Assembly (NCBI GenBank): GCA_905221605.1
Contig: CAJNDS010001669.1
Location: forward strand, 428,001-492,000
DNA length: 64,000 bases
Direction of reading: 5' to 3'
DNA from: Symbiodinium natans
Lineage: Eukaryota; Sar; Dinophyceae; Suessiales; Symbiodiniaceae
Under the pieces are notes generated by a model. That model had not been told where the DNA came from. It was given only the letters and a program-made list of their open reading frames with translations, and did no database searches. How positions within the stretch are numbered: position 1 is the first letter of the stretch; every line of letters starts with the position of its first letter. Shown piece after piece: positions 10,545-20,814 of the stretch. A program made the position numbers and the translations under genes.

Positions 10545-10556
10545 TTTTTCATTATT

Positions 10557-10601
10557 CTCTCTCTCTCTATATATATATAGATAGATAGATAGATAGATAG
10601 C
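10557..10601. repeat. CT/TA/GATA microsatellite
   Basis: Short consecutive CT, TA and TAGA repeats. Confidence 0.85.
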
Positions 10602-10649
10602 AGACCCAAAGACCCTTTTTTTGCAAGCCGAAAACCCTAAGCCGTAGAT

Positions 10650-10731
10650 CTAACGTGCTGCTCCGCAGCGCGGAGGACGCTGGAAAGTAGCTGTCGGGCA
10701 TGCTCGGCACAAAGACCCACGTACCTGTCCA
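10650..10731 (-). CDS. Possible exon, unknown protein
   Basis: The minus frame reads YVGLCAEHARQLLSSVLRAA then EQHV, GC-rich and stop-free. Its strand is opposite to the flanking plus-strand exons, so it may belong to another gene or be a false positive. Confidence 0.4.
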
Positions 10732-10764
10732 GGGTTTAGGGTTTAGGGTTTAGGGTATAGGGAT

Positions 10765-10855
10765 TCTTTGGGATGCTCGCCCTTATACTAACAATCCGTT
10801 ATCGGGATTATCATCCCTATTAAGGATTGTTGGTATAAGGGGGAACATCCCAGAA
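10765..10855. mobile_element. Hairpin element, family C
   Basis: Inverted halves: CCCTTATACTAACAATCC at the left and GGATTGTTGGTATAAGGG at the right, followed by the family end GGAACATCCCA. Confidence 0.8.
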
Positions 10856-10871
10856 GGTTTAGGGCTGTTAC

Positions 10872-10967
10872 TTGGTAACAGGGTAACCATATCATAAAAA
10901 GGGCAGTTGGTTACTTTATCAGGGAACCTTGAACCAAAAAAAAGGGAAAAGGGTACCACTGGGCTAC
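10872..10967. mobile_element. Repeat element, family D (uninterrupted copy)
   Basis: Carries the family blocks GGGTAACCATATCATAA, GGTTACTTTATCAGGGAACC and AGGGTACCACTGGGCTACCA. It serves as the empty-site comparison for the copy split by the retrotransposon at 35.9-46.0 kb. Confidence 0.75.
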
Positions 10968-10978
10968 CAAGATTATTT

Positions 10979-11643
10979 ACCCTGAGGGTCCCTGTGCCTA
11001 AATAGGGAATACTCGGGCCTTAAAGTGCTTCCTAGAATAGTTATAAGGAATTCTGCACCGTAAATAATGGTCAGGATCCCAATATGGGGATTTCCCCAAA
11101 AAAAGGTACTCTTATATGCCCCAAATAAATACTTTCAAAAAACCCCAACAATGGTACCTCTGTTTTCGGAAATCCTTAGTTAAGGGGTTTAGGGCTCACG
11201 AGGGCTCCCAGTTCAGAATGGTACAATATGGTCAGTTCTCGAAACAGGGTACCAATGACAGGGGCCGTCTTATAATCGTAGCCCCTAACGGACCATAATT
11301 TGGAGAAGTAACCATATGACGCCAACAGCAATGACAACAACATGGGGCGGATATTAACCTGGGCGGACTTCTCCTACGTGTTTCTACAGTTTGCATGATT
11401 CCAATCATTTGACAGGGACTTGCTTGGGGACTCATGGGTAGCTCTAGGTAGGGCTATAAGTAGAGTGAATGATGCTTGTTTCCCCAGTTGGGGTGGTTAT
11501 AACCCTACTTAGAACTACCGGTGAAACTCCAAGTAGGAAATCATTTACCCTAAGAGTCCCTTGTCTAAATAGGGAATACTCGGGCCTTAAAGTGCTTTCT
11601 AGAAGATGTGTAAGGAATTCTGCGCCGTAAATAATGGTAAGGA
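10979..11643 (+). repeat. Pair of about 97-bp direct repeats
   Basis: 10979-11075 and 11545-11643 share blocks such as AATAGGGAATACTCGGGCCT and CCGTAAATAATGGT, about 85-90 percent alike by eye. The 470 bp between holds a diverged family A-like palindrome (11430-11540) and no credible gene. Confidence 0.75.
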
Positions 11644-11647
11644 ATAG

Positions 11648-11719
11648 AATATCGTACTTGCATCATGTAACCGCTGCAACTGGCGAACTGATCATGCTTG
11701 GAATTGCATTGTGCGTCGA
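11648..11719 (+). CDS. Possible exon, Cys-containing protein
   Basis: The plus frame reads IVLASCNRCNWRTDHAWNCI then VRR after GATAG, ending at a TTTAGGG boundary. Three Cys recall the exon at 9966-10054. Splice sites are weak. Confidence 0.45.
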
Positions 11720-11794
11720 GTTTAGGGTTCGGGTTTAGGGTGTAGGGTGTAGGGTTTAGGGTTTAGGCCTTAGGCCTTAGGGTTTAGATGAGAC

Positions 11795-12064
11795 ATGGGG
11801 CCCCCCGACACTTCGATGTTGGATAGGCAAGGACCCCAAGGCTGGCATTTACCAAGGGAAGCTGCTCGCCTGAGTCACGCTTCGCATATCGCCGAGAGAA
11901 AGAATCAACACAGAGCCACTAAGTCCCTGCTACCCAGCTCTTCCAACATAGCTGCTTCCCTCACTGAAAAGCATCTTGACATTAAAAACAAACATCCTCC
12001 AAAACAGCTGTTTTTCTTCAGGAATCGTCGTAAAATCAACACAGGGCTGTGTGTTCCTTGGTGA
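11795..12064 (+). CDS. Unassigned open frame
   Basis: 89 codons from ATG to TGA, with no stop and little repeat translation, Lys/His/Ser-rich (e.g. LTEKHLDIKNKHPPK). Third-position GC is lower than in the confident exons, so it may be a chance frame or transcribed non-coding sequence. Confidence 0.25.
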   Translation: MGPPDTSMLDRQGPQGWHLPREAARLSHASHIAERKNQHRATKSLLPSSSNIAASLTEKHLDIKNKHPPKQLFFFRNRRKINTGLCVPW

Positions 12065-12359
12065 AGCTACTCTGAAAGCTCTGGGTATGCAAGCTCAGGG
12101 CAAAGGCTCGAACAGTTCCCAAGAGCCCAATACCCCTGAATGAATTCATGTGGTCAGTTCTCTAACTTATGGTCCTGCTGGGTACTAAATACTAGGGGCC
12201 GCCCTTAAGAGAAGAACCAAAATTTGTGAGAAGTGACCATGTAGCTAAAGTCTCATAATAAGGATCCACGAATTTGCCTGAATGCCGGGAGAAGGCCCCC
12301 GCCGTAGAGCCCTTAACCATAAAACCCTGAATTCGGTTGGTTCAGGGATATTGGCCTCT

Positions 12360-12432
12360 CGACCCTAAACCCTAAACCCTAAACCCTAAACCCTAAACCC
12401 TAAACCCTAAACCCTAAACCCTAAACCCTAAA
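12360..12432 (-). repeat. CCCTAAA tract, about 10 units
   Basis: Perfect array just upstream of the plus-strand exon at 12497, so the sense strand at the intron 3' end reads CCCTAAA. Confidence 0.95.
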
Positions 12433-12496
12433 CCCCAAATCATAACAAGGATCCCCAAGTTACTAAGGGAGACGTTGGGCTCTTTGGGGGTTCGAG

Positions 12497-12548
12497 CTGT
12501 GCCAGGAGGACGGCTGCTGCCTTCGGCTGCAACCGCCACCAAAAGAAG
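12497..12548 (+). CDS. Internal exon, unknown protein
   Basis: TTCGAG acceptor, LCQEDGCCLRLQPPPKE, then G/GTAAAG, a canonical donor. Short and Cys-rich. Plus-strand series. Confidence 0.5.
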
Positions 12549-12693
12549 GTAAAGGAGCCCTTGGTTGGAGGGTCGGGGGACTTAGGGTTTAGGGTTTAGG
12601 GTTTAGGGTTGGCATTTTCTAAGGTTTGGGGTTTAGGGAATGAGAGGTTTAGGGTAATTAAAGGGTTTTAGGGTTCAGGGCGTGAGGGTTTAG

Positions 12694-12807
12694 GGTTTCG
12701 ACGCTGACTCTCGCACAAGGCTGGCAAGGTTCATGGGGCCATCGAGTCAGACAAGTAATCGCGCAGGAGAGCAAGCAACGCAAGAAAGCCAAAGTACATC
12801 GGTTAAG
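12694..12807 (+). CDS. Internal exon, unknown protein
   Basis: 38 codons between a telomere-unit acceptor (TTTAG) and AAG/GGTTTAGGG. It reads GFDADSRTRLARFMGPSSQT then a polar Ser/Gln/Thr-rich stretch, probably disordered. Plus-strand series. Confidence 0.55.
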
Positions 12808-13171
12808 GGTTTAGGGCTTGGGGTGATCTAAGGGAATATAAGGGCCATATCAGGAGCTTATTACGGGAAACCTCTTAAGGGTACATTCTTAGGGGTCCGA
12901 GTATGACTCACTTGAAAATAATTATACTAACTATATATCTTTGTGTTTCGAGCTTAGGGGGACTTCGCAAGTAGCGTATTAAATAGGCTTGCTATGCAAA
13001 ATAATCCAGTTAGGGTCCCTTTTAGGGCACTTGAAACCTTACTTTGGACCGACTTGCTACAGTAAGGATCCCGGTCCTCCAAGTTGTTGGCATTCCAGGA
13101 TGAGTCCAGAGAGCCAATACCCCATTGTTAAGGAACAATGCCATACAGGGATCCTAGTGATGATTTAAGGT

Positions 13172-13456
13172 GTGCTCCTTAGTTCAGGGGCAGACGTTGG
13201 GGGCCAACAGCAAGGAACATATTTTTTTGGATGTCTGCATGCCTCATTGATAAAAATGGTACCAATGAACAGACATCGAGCTGGCCGTGGAAAGCAAGGC
13301 TGCAGCCAGGTCTGTCCACATGCCGTTCTAGATACTGTTGAGACTATAGGTCTACGGCCGCTTCCCGTGTTGCGTACTTCAGGTTGCTGCCAGCAGCTCA
13401 GGAGCTGTCTCGCGGGGCCTGGGCTTCAGAGGAAGGGGGTAGCGTTTAGGGTCTAG
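13172..13456 (+). CDS. Unassigned open frame
   Basis: 94 codons. The part at 13255-13435 (HRAGRGKQGCSQVCPHAVLD) has reasonable codon use, but the start lies in a hairpin remnant. It could contain an exon; no family is recognised. Confidence 0.28.
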   Translation: MLLSSGADVGGQQQGTYFFGCLHASLIKMVPMNRHRAGRGKQGCSQVCPHAVLDTVETIGLRPLPVLRTSGCCQQLRSCLAGPGLQRKGVAFRV

Positions 13457-13604
13457 GGTCTAGGGTTTAGGGTTGAGGGTTGGAGGTTTAGTAGGGTTTG
13501 GGGTACGAAGGTCCGGACTGAGGAGGGGAGATACGACAAAAAATCGGTGACGTGCTTTGCGCCGAGCTGCGAACCTGACGAAACCTGAAACTCCCGTACC
13601 CACT

Positions 13605-13715
13605 TAGTAGCCCAGTAACCATATTATAATAAGGGCAGCCTTTTTTGAGGGTGGTTACTTTATAAGGGAACTCATACCCAAAAAAAGGGTAAAGGGTACC
13701 GCTGGGCTACCAAAC
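13605..13715. mobile_element. Repeat element, family D (uninterrupted copy)
   Basis: Same block order as 10872-10967: AACCATATTATAATAAGGGC, GGTTACTTTATAAGGGAAC and AGGGTACCGCTGGGCTACCA. Confidence 0.75.
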
Positions 13716-13795
13716 CCATAGTCAAGGAGGGTTCCCAGAACCCGGTTAGGGTCCTTCTGACACACCTAAGGAACATGCCCTGGCTCTCTCTGGGG

Positions 13796-13882
13796 ACTCT
13801 GAGGGCGGCGCGCACCGAAACTTGGGTTTCGGGGAAACCAGCAAAGAACCAGAAATCCCAAGAGGTGCACAGGGCGCTGAAG
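13796..13882 (+). CDS. Internal exon, unknown protein
   Basis: 29 codons reading TLRAARTETWVSGKPAKNQK then SQEVHRALK, ending AAG/GGTTAAGG. Basic and polar. Plus-strand series. Confidence 0.5.
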
Positions 13883-13897
13883 GGTTAAGGGTCATAT

Positions 13898-13985
13898 ACA
13901 GATATATATATATATATATATATATATCTTTATTTATTTATTTTATATTTATTTATTTATAATATATATATATATATATTATATT
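13898..13985. repeat. TA/TTTA microsatellite
   Basis: TA repeats flanking TTTA repeats. Low complexity. Confidence 0.9.
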
Positions 13986-14564
13986 CATCCCTCTCGGGGC
14001 CCCCAAGCAAGGGCTTCGGGTTTAGGGGCTCAAGGGGCACCAACCAAGGACCAAGAGCTTCGAAGAAGCCACTCAGCTTCGGAATTGAGGTGCCGGCCGT
14101 CTTGCAAAGATGAAGCTAGGCCTGATCCGGGCGTCCAGGGACACAGTTTCCCTAAACCATAAACCCTAAACCCTAAGAGTTTGGGGTTGGGGTCCCTAAG
14201 CCGCCTAAGCCCTAAACCATCCTAAGACGCTTTTGGCCACAGTCGGTTAAGGATCCCTATTTAAACTCATTCCCAGCCCCCCACCCTAAACCCGAAACCC
14301 GAAAGCCTAAAACCTGCATGGCTAAACCGTTCAGGAACTTCATGAATTATAATCCCTGAGTCTGAACCCTGCCTCCATAAAGTCTAAAATGCCAGATCAT
14401 CTGGCGCCGGAATACGCTCAAATACCCTCAAAACCCTTGAAAACGCTAAACCCTCAACTCCTACACCCTAAACGCGCTAAACACCCTACACAGCCTAAAC
14501 ACTCTATACACCCTAAACACCCTAAACACCCTAAAGACCCTAAACACCCTAAACACCCTAAAAG

Positions 14565-14661
14565 GAGGCCCAGCGAGGCCACAGCATGCCACGACTTTCA
14601 CAAAGGCAAGTGCCCTGCAAAGCGCGGGCAAGGCTCCATCTTGGGGTCGTGTCCTGCCCAG
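14565..14661 (+). CDS. Exon with CCCH zinc-finger-like motif
   Basis: Reads ATACHDFHKGKCPAKRG then QGSILGSCPAQ after AAAAG. Cys, Asp-Phe, Lys-Gly-x-Cys spacing resembles the first half of RNA-binding CCCH fingers; the third Cys and the His are not both present here and would have to come from the next exon. Its 3' part (14637-14658) is duplicated at 14761-14782 beyond a telomere-like tract. Confidence 0.5.
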
Positions 14662-14782
14662 GGAAAGGATTGGGCTTTAGGGTTTAGGGTTTAGGGTTTA
14701 GGGTTTAGGGGTTAGGTTTAGGGTTTAGAGTTTAGGGGTTAGGGTTTAGGGTTTAGGGTTCATCTTGAGATCATGTCCTGCC
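14637..14782. repeat. TTTAGGG tract with 22-bp flanking direct repeat
   Basis: CATCTTGGGGTCGTGTCCTG(CC) at 14637 recurs at 14761 with three substitutions. Between lie 102 bp, mostly TTTAGGG units (14676-14760). Confidence 0.7.
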
Positions 14783-14826
14783 ACGCACTCCCAGTTTAGG
14801 GTCTAGGGTGTTTAGGGTTCAGGGTA

Positions 14827-14945
14827 TCAGGGTATTACAAAGGATCTCAATGGCTCCCAAAAACAGCCCCATATATTCTTTTCTCGCATAAAGCCCACCC
14901 CTACTCTGCAAAAACTCCCCAAGGAGGACTTCTAGATCAACCCTC
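14827..14945 (-). CDS. Possible exon, unknown protein
   Basis: The minus frame reads VDLEVLLGEFLQSRGGLYAR then KEYMGLFLGAIEILCN, amphipathic and stop-free. It lies on the strand opposite to the neighbouring exons. Confidence 0.4.
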
Positions 14946-14972
14946 TTGTGCGGTTTAGGGCTTAGCCCTCGG

Positions 14973-15110
14973 AGTACAAAAATGGACACAATGCTTCGGA
15001 GTGCCTGGTTTATTCTGGGTCTAGGCCCCAAGGATATCGATTGTTTTTTTGCCACCCGTCTTGGCATCCTTTCAACTGTGCGAAGCCTGGTGGAGCGACG
15101 GCTAGGGAAG
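14973..15110 (+). CDS. Exon, unknown protein
   Basis: The plus frame reads TKMDTMLRSAWFILGLGPKD then IDCFFATRLGILSTVRSLVE and RRLGK, ending next to TTTAGGG. Good codon use; an amphipathic helical character. Last confident member of the plus-strand series. Confidence 0.55.
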
Positions 15111-15289
15111 TCGTTTAGGGTGTACGGTTTAGGGTTTTAGCCCCCGCGATTATCAAAAAGAGCCATCCTGAAAAACATGGTCGTGTGACCCGGTTTAGGA
15201 TTCAGGGTTCAGGGTTCAGCTGGGTTGAAGGGGTTAGGGTTTAGGGCTTAGGGTTTAAGGTTTAGGGTTTAGGCACAGTCGGGTTTTGC

Positions 15290-15930
15290 GCAAAGTGCCT
15301 TGCAGTTTCAACTAGTTCGAATCGGCTTTGTTTTTTCTTGCCATCTCTTTCCATTCCGGCACAAAACGGAAGAAAGGGGGGAATCATAAGGACGAGACCG
15401 GAGAGACAAAGCATAGAACTCAGTAGCAATCTGGACAGACCCAAACTCAAAGCATCCACAAAAAAACCGTCCCTGAGAGCGCAATACCCTGCAGCTAAGG
15501 GATAGACCTTGAAGCATACTATGGAATGTCTTGCACCCTAAACCCTCTTCGGCCTTCTTCAGACTCAGAGCTCTGGGAAGCGTCCGCCTGCGCGTGTAAG
15601 AACTTCTTTGTGCTCCCCCCAAGCTGGGGTCGGTCTGAGGTGCCTATGCAAATCAAACTCCTGTTGGTGCGAATGGTTCTGTCAGGAACCTGCATGGGCG
15701 ATTATACCCTATAACCCCTTGAAAAGGCCCTTTATAGGGTTGGTTAGGGGGAATAGAAGGCCTAATTGCCCATGCTGGAAGAGGTGGTTTTTGGGTCTAC
15801 GGCCGACAGAAAGTACCACTGGTTCACGGTCCACCGCGGCAAGGCATGACAACCGCGGCAGATGAACCCGTTGATCTGGGATGCCTGCTTAGTCCCTTCC
15901 CCCTCATGTTCAACACCCACACTACCCCGA
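15290..15930. other. Unique stretch with overlapping weak frames
   Basis: Minus frames of up to 104 codons span 15308-15622 (one segment reads FFCGCFEFGSVQIATEFYAL), with competing plus frames at 15526-15865. No family, start or splice site is convincing. Confidence 0.3.
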
Positions 15931-15936
15931 AACCTT

Positions 15937-16024
15937 ATATAATATAATATAATATAATAAAATATAAAATAATATAATAAAATATAATATATATATATAC
16001 ATATATATACATATATATATATAA
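15937..16024. repeat. AT-rich microsatellite
   Basis: TATAATA and ATATAC repeats. A low-complexity minus open frame (Ile/Tyr-rich) over this region is an artefact. Confidence 0.9.
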
Positions 16025-16097
16025 GTAGTTCCCATAGTACTATGACGATCATCTACTCTCACGGGGAAGAATGCGGGGTAGGGGCTTCATACATTCC

Positions 16098-16225
16098 TTG
16101 GAGGTTCATGGGTACTTATAACCACAGCTATGGGTCTACTTATAACCTACTCAGGAGACTTAGGGGGCTTATAGGTGCAGTTATAATCCGGGTTATAAGT
16201 ACCCTGAACCTCCAAGTAAGTAGGG
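16098..16225. mobile_element. Hairpin element, family A
   Basis: CTTGGAGGTTCATGGGTA at the left, CCCTGAACCTCCAAG at the right, with nested TTATAA palindromes inside. Confidence 0.85.
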
Positions 16226-16326
16226 GGGCAAGTAGCCCTAAACCCTAAACCCTAAACCCTAAACTCCAGAGACCTGTAAATCAACAGCTTTCGTTCTAAC
16301 AGCGCCACGGCCGCGAGACATCTGGA

Positions 16327-16462
16327 CTTGGAGGTTCATGTGTAGTTTAGGGTTTAGGGTTTAGTTATGAGTAGGGTTATCAGCACCCTTGATAAGGTTA
16401 CAAGTATAGTTACCATACTTACAACCCTACTTATAGCTACCCATGAACCCTCCCAGTAGGTT
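16327..16462. mobile_element. Family A hairpin interrupted by TTTAGGG
   Basis: The left arm CTTGGAGGTTCATGTGTAG is followed by 19 bp of TTTAGGG units (16345-16363), then the element resumes at TTATGAGTAGGG and ends CCCATGAACCCTCCCAG. No clear target duplication beyond TAG. Confidence 0.75.
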
Positions 16463-16848
16463 GTGTTTCAAGCTGCTTTGTAGAGGGGTTTGGTGTTTCG
16501 GGCTTAGGGTTGAGTAGAAGTGCTAGGGTTCAACCCTAAACCCTAAACCCTACACCCTACACCCTAAACCCTAAACCCTAAACCCTAAACCCTTCATGGT
16601 GCCATAGGCCTGAGTATCCCTTCAGCAAACTCCCAAAAAGCCCAATACCCCTTGGAAAGGAATTCACCTTAAATCATAATACGGGTCCCTATACGGTTTA
16701 GGGTACCATTCATGTACGCAACGAAAAGCCATATTGCAGAGAACTGGCTGGCTGCATTTGAGGGAGAAACGCTGAATGAACCCTAAACCCTAAACAAAAC
16801 GGAAACCATAAAGAAACCCTACATCCCAAACAGGGTTAGGGTTATCCC

Positions 16849-17064
16849 ATGAGCAATTCGGCCTTCTTCGGCTTGGGCGCCACGTGGTATTCAAATGACC
16901 GCTGGGTCAACACCTTTGAGGAGGCGTTTCGTTTAAGGTTGAATCGAAGGACTTTCTATACGAAAGGTACTACTACGACAGCTGCGATTCATTCCCGTAA
17001 TACTTGTAGTTCGAACGCAACTAATCCTACGATTGGGGTGTTAAATGCACGTTGCATGTTATGA
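16849..17064 (+). CDS. Unassigned open frame
   Basis: 71 codons from ATG (MSNSAFFGLGATWYSNDRWV) to TGA. Codon third positions are more AT-rich than in the confident exons. Not recognised. Preceded by GGGTTAGGGTTATCCC. Confidence 0.3.
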   Translation: MSNSAFFGLGATWYSNDRWVNTFEEAFRLRLNRRTFYTKGTTTTAAIHSRNTCSSNATNPTIGVLNARCML

Positions 17065-17274
17065 GGGCAAAGGCTTCAGCGTGCCAAGGGAATCTTGCAA
17101 TGAAAGGCGCACAGCAACAGACGTATCTAGCGTCCAGGCTTCAGGAAACAGCGTTCAGGGTTTAGGTCCTTTGGGGTTTAGGCCAAAACCGTTCTTTCAC
17201 TAATATAAGGAGTATTCATGTAGGCGGGCATTGGGTTCGCCGGGTGCTACTTGCCTTGAGGTTTGAAGTAGGCG

Positions 17275-17437
17275 TTCGTGCATCTCATCGCGGACCCCCC
17301 AAGCAGCTGTCGCCTTAACGATCTCATGCCCCAAGGTTTGGGGTTTGGGGCAAAACCCGTCATCGACCTTAACCCCTAAGCCCTAAACCCTATGTGGGCA
17401 CCTCCAAGTACCTGTTGTCAATGCGAAGTACGGACGC
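17275..17437 (-). CDS. Two possible exons, unknown protein
   Basis: About 17394-17437 reads ASVLRIDNRYLEVPT, and about 17275-17335 reads IVKATAAWGVRDEMHER, separated by short repeat sequence. Both are GC-rich and stop-free; boundaries are uncertain. Confidence 0.4.
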
Positions 17438-17520
17438 CCTAAACCCTCAACCCTAAAGTCCTTCGAGGCCTTGTCGAACTTCCTGGGTTCGTTTTGTTCA
17501 CCCCAAAAAATACCCAATCA

Positions 17521-17583
17521 TGATGATCATCATCATCATCATCATCGTCGTCGTCGTCATCATCATCATCATCATCATCATCT
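17521..17583. repeat. CAT/CGT trinucleotide repeat
   Basis: Imperfect ATC/GTC repeat of about 20 units. Confidence 0.92.
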
Positions 17584-18314
17584 GACCTTCATGGGTCATT
17601 GTCTTCCACGCGTGCTTTCGTGACAGCTGTGGACTCCTGATTTTAGGCATGAAGGCAACCCAATAACCTATGATCTCATGGTTTAGGGTTTTGGGGTGTT
17701 GCTGACTCAGCCTTTGCTGGATGGAAGCTGCAAGAGCTCACACGGTCCCAGAAACTCCTATACCCCTCAAATCGCAAAGACATGTCTGCCACACCTGGCT
17801 GAAAATGCAACCTCAGAATGACCCGATCAAATCCCAGCGTCGTCATTGACAAAGGCCTATGCATGCAATCCACTGTGTGCAGGGAATCTTGCCTAAACCC
17901 TAAACCCTGAGCCCTAAGCCCTGAACCCTCAACCCTAAACCCTAAACCCTAAACCGAAGTGTTGTGACCCTGCTTCGGCTGGCCCTCTTCAAACATCATC
18001 TAGATAAGGACCTCTTCAACCCAAGCAAGGAGAAAATGTGTAGAAACCAGGCGCCGTGGCCATTAAAACCCGAAACCCTAAATCATTCCCAAACAAGGTC
18101 CTCTGAAACCCAAGAAGGGGAAAACGTAGCACACCCCAGCCGCCTGAAAGCTGTGCAGAGGCCCACTGATTGTCACATTTTTAACCCTAAACCCTAAACC
18201 CTAAACCCTAAGGCCCTAAACCCTAAACCCTAAACCCTAAACCCATACCCATTCTGTTAATGTACTCTTGTGTTATTCGTTCTTAACATTATGTTCCGTT
18301 TGCTGCCGCAAAGG

Positions 18315-18385
18315 CGCCATGAGTGCTGCCCGCCAGATGGCGTAGCCCAGCATTACGAAGTAGATGGGTGAGCCCAGGGCCAAGC
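18315..18385 (-). CDS. Exon, membrane segment
   Basis: GTAAG acceptor, then LALGSPIYFVMLGYAIWRAA and LMA. A single hydrophobic helix. It lies downstream of the membrane exon at 18690-18975 on the same strand and could be the next exon of the same protein. Confidence 0.5.
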
Positions 18386-18689
18386 CTTACGAGTTTAGGG
18401 GTTTGGGTCTTGCCGTGTTGGCTCATCCCCTCTTCAACCTCCTGAAATCTCTACGTAACCATGTTGCTTAAAAAGTATGGTGGCAAATAGCCGGCTGTGT
18501 ATCATCATACTCAAGCAATAGGTGCTAGTTCAGTCAAGAAGCCTGCCAGATTCCTTGGTGTCAGTCAGCTGCTACTTGGATCGTGTTGGTAAGTGGCGCG
18601 CTTTTCAAATGCCTCTCGCTTGTTTGTAGCTGCAGTTGCGCTTCTACCAGGAGACCCTTGGGTGAAACCCGACAAGAAGCCCTAAGTTC

Positions 18690-18975
18690 GTGAGCCTGCA
18701 ATGGGCCCAGGTGAGGGCATGCCTGGGATAGCAAACAGAAACGAAGTGCAGACTAATTGAATCCACAGCGTCTGAAGCCAGTGCACGAACCGACCATGAC
18801 TTGCCTGACCCTCCACGCGCTTCTTGAGCAAGACCTCATACGTCATGAAGAAGACGATGGACACAAAGATGGTGAACACCACCGTCACGATCCTGTGAGC
18901 CATTTGAGGGTCTTCGGCCCCCACCCAACATGTCATCTCCGCTAGAAAGCTCCTACAATGCCTCTTCCTACCCCT
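18690..18975 (-). CDS. Exon, multi-pass membrane protein
   Basis: A long open frame with two hydrophobic segments, RIVTVVFTIFVSIVFFMTY and LQTLWIQLVCTSFLFAIPG, joined by a basic loop (LLKKRVEGQASHGRF). Codon use is strong. The order and character are what one expects for the C-terminal membrane region of the family 2 glycosyltransferase whose exons lie upstream on this strand (22.95-29.83 kb), but intermediate exons are not identified, so a separate membrane protein is equally possible. Confidence 0.6.
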
Positions 18976-19199
18976 CAGCGTCATCACCAGAACAATAGTC
19001 GTCCTAAACCCTAAACCCTAACCCTAAACCCTGAACCCTGAACCTACAGTCATATATATATTCACTGTTCGTAAAAAACTCTTCCCGACCTTCACTCGCG
19101 CTGGGAGCCCTGGTTTGCACCTTCCTTCCTTTTCCATGCTTCAAGCATCTTATAAATACTTGGGGTTTGGGGTTTAGGGTTTAGGGTTTAGGGATTTAG

Positions 19200-19290
19200 G
19201 GTTTTTCCCCCTTATGCTAAGAGTCCTTGATAGGGATGATAGTAGGGGTACCATGATACCTATTAAGGAGCTGTTAGTATACTCCTGCCA
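19200..19290. mobile_element. Hairpin element, family C (diverged)
   Basis: Left arm TTTCCCCCTTATGCTAAGAG, right arm CTATTAAGGAGCTGTTAGTA. A 41-bp segment with ACTCC(A/T)GCCACAGCTGGTTG is tandemly repeated just beyond the right arm (19284-19345). Confidence 0.65.
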
Positions 19291-19489
19291 CAGCTGGTTG
19301 AACAGAATTGTTAGTATACTCCAGCCACAGCTGGTTGAGCAGAATTGTGGGTTTACGAATAGTAGGATTCCCTTCCAATAAGGACCCCAATAAAATACCC
19401 CGAATTTCGAAAATCCCCACATTGCTTACTCTTTGCTTCAGAAACCCCCAAAAACATCAAAGATAATTATCACGGTTAGGGTGTAGGAC

Positions 19490-19602
19490 TACTATTTGCT
19501 TAAGACCCCCAAACTGAAAGATAATAATCACTATATTGCCCTTGTACAGAAGAATATGTGTACATCTTATTGGGGCGGGGGTTCTTAAGCAATTGGTAGT
19601 TG
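19490..19602. mobile_element. Hairpin element, family B
   Basis: CTACTATTTGCTTAAGACCC at the left and GGTTCTTAAGCAATTGGTAG at the right. Confidence 0.85.
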
Positions 19603-20027
19603 CAGGGTGATGTAAAATATAGTTCCTGACTTAGGGGCACCCAGATGATAGCTAGCACAGCTTAACGATGTGTGTGCGCGTGTTGCTTCAGGAAGGCGCA
19701 ACGCCGAAATCAGAAAACATGTCATTCGGGTTTAGGGTTTAGGGTTTAGAGTTTAAGGTATGAAAACCGTCGTTTCAACGAAACGTAACGCGGTTGCGAC
19801 TAGCGCGGCCGTACTGGACGAGCGCGTCCGCCCACTAAGGCACCCATGCCCGCACGATGCGCGCGCCCACGCTGCCAGACTGCCGGAGCATCCATTCCCA
19901 CGATGATCTCTTGTGTCCGCGTTACCGAAACCCTAAGCCCTAAACCTGAACCCTAAACCCTAAACCCGAAACCCTAAACCCTGAACCCTAAACCCTAAAC
20001 CCTATAAACCTTAAACCCTACAACATG

Positions 20028-20140
20028 GTTCTCATTCACGCCCAAATGCTGCTCTCACATGTGGCGTTTCTGCCTGTCGAGGCCGAACTCTGTTCAAGGG
20101 TCAGGTTGCTAAAGACAAGGCTCGAAAGACCTGGGGTTTA
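20028..20140 (+). CDS. Possible exon or start of a gene
   Basis: An ATG-initiated frame reads MVLIHAQMLLSHVAFLPVEA then ELCSRVRLLKTRLERPG. A hydrophobic N-terminus is seen. It runs into repeat translation at 20140. Not recognised. Confidence 0.3.
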
Positions 20141-20511
20141 TAGGGTTCAGGGTTTGGGGTTTACGGTTTGGGGACTGAAACCAAAATACAAAAAATGTTC
20201 GAAACAGCTTGCAACCGCTTGGTCGCAATATGCCAGGGTGTGGCAAACTTCCTACAACCCGAAACCCACGCCCTGAAGAAAACAACAGCGCAAGCAGCCC
20301 AAAAACCTTGCACCCTAAGCGCCCCCTTCCCAGGGCTGCCATATATGGGTATCCTGTCCTTTTTCATTCGTTTAGGGTTTAGCGTTTAGGGTTCCTGGCA
20401 CCTGAAAGTACTGCAGATACTAGGGCGCGAGCCCGAAAACCTCACACTCCCGAAAACTCTACACCTTGACACACCAACCCGCATGAACACAGAGCTCACA
20501 TCCCTGAAAGC

Positions 20512-20814
20512 GTGTCCGAGCTTGCAATTCGCCGTTTCCTAGGCGAAGCGCGTGTCGCGAAGAATTGTTTAAACAAAATCCGTTCCGCAAGCGTCTCGCC
20601 TAGGCGAAACGCCCATTTTAGCAAAAGCAGGCGTGCGGTTCCCAAGGCGGCCGAAATACTAAATGCCGAGGCTCATGAGGTACTTCGGGAAAACTCCGAC
20701 ATGAAAGAACAGGAAATCAGGCCACCGATCAAACCTGGCAGAATGGAGCTAAGGGTTTGGGGGTTCAGGGGCTTCGGGATTTGTAGGATTTCGGGTGTGA
20801 GGATGTCGGTGTAA
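20512..20814 (+). CDS. Unassigned open frame
   Basis: The segment 20512-20745 reads without stop (AKNCLNKIRSASVSPRRNAH, later AAEILNAEAHEVLRENSDMK). It contains the palindrome TCGCCTAGGCGA near 20597 and a partial inverted copy near 20530. Beyond 20750 the frame is repeat translation. Confidence 0.3.
   Translation: MSELAIRRFLGEARVAKNCLNKIRSASVSPRRNAHFSKSRRAVPKAAEILNAEAHEVLRENSDMKEQEIRPPIKPGRMELRVWGFRGFGICRISGVRMSV

Noticed and set aside
15762..16052. Ile/Tyr-rich minus-strand frame
   Set aside because: Translation of an AT microsatellite.
16341..16365. Target duplication for the tract in this family A copy
   Set aside because: Only TAG is shared by both borders, which the TTTAGGG unit itself explains.
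20109..20367. Overlapping frames on three registers
   Set aside because: They run through TTTAGGG-type sequence (NPKP and GFRV words) and have no splice context.
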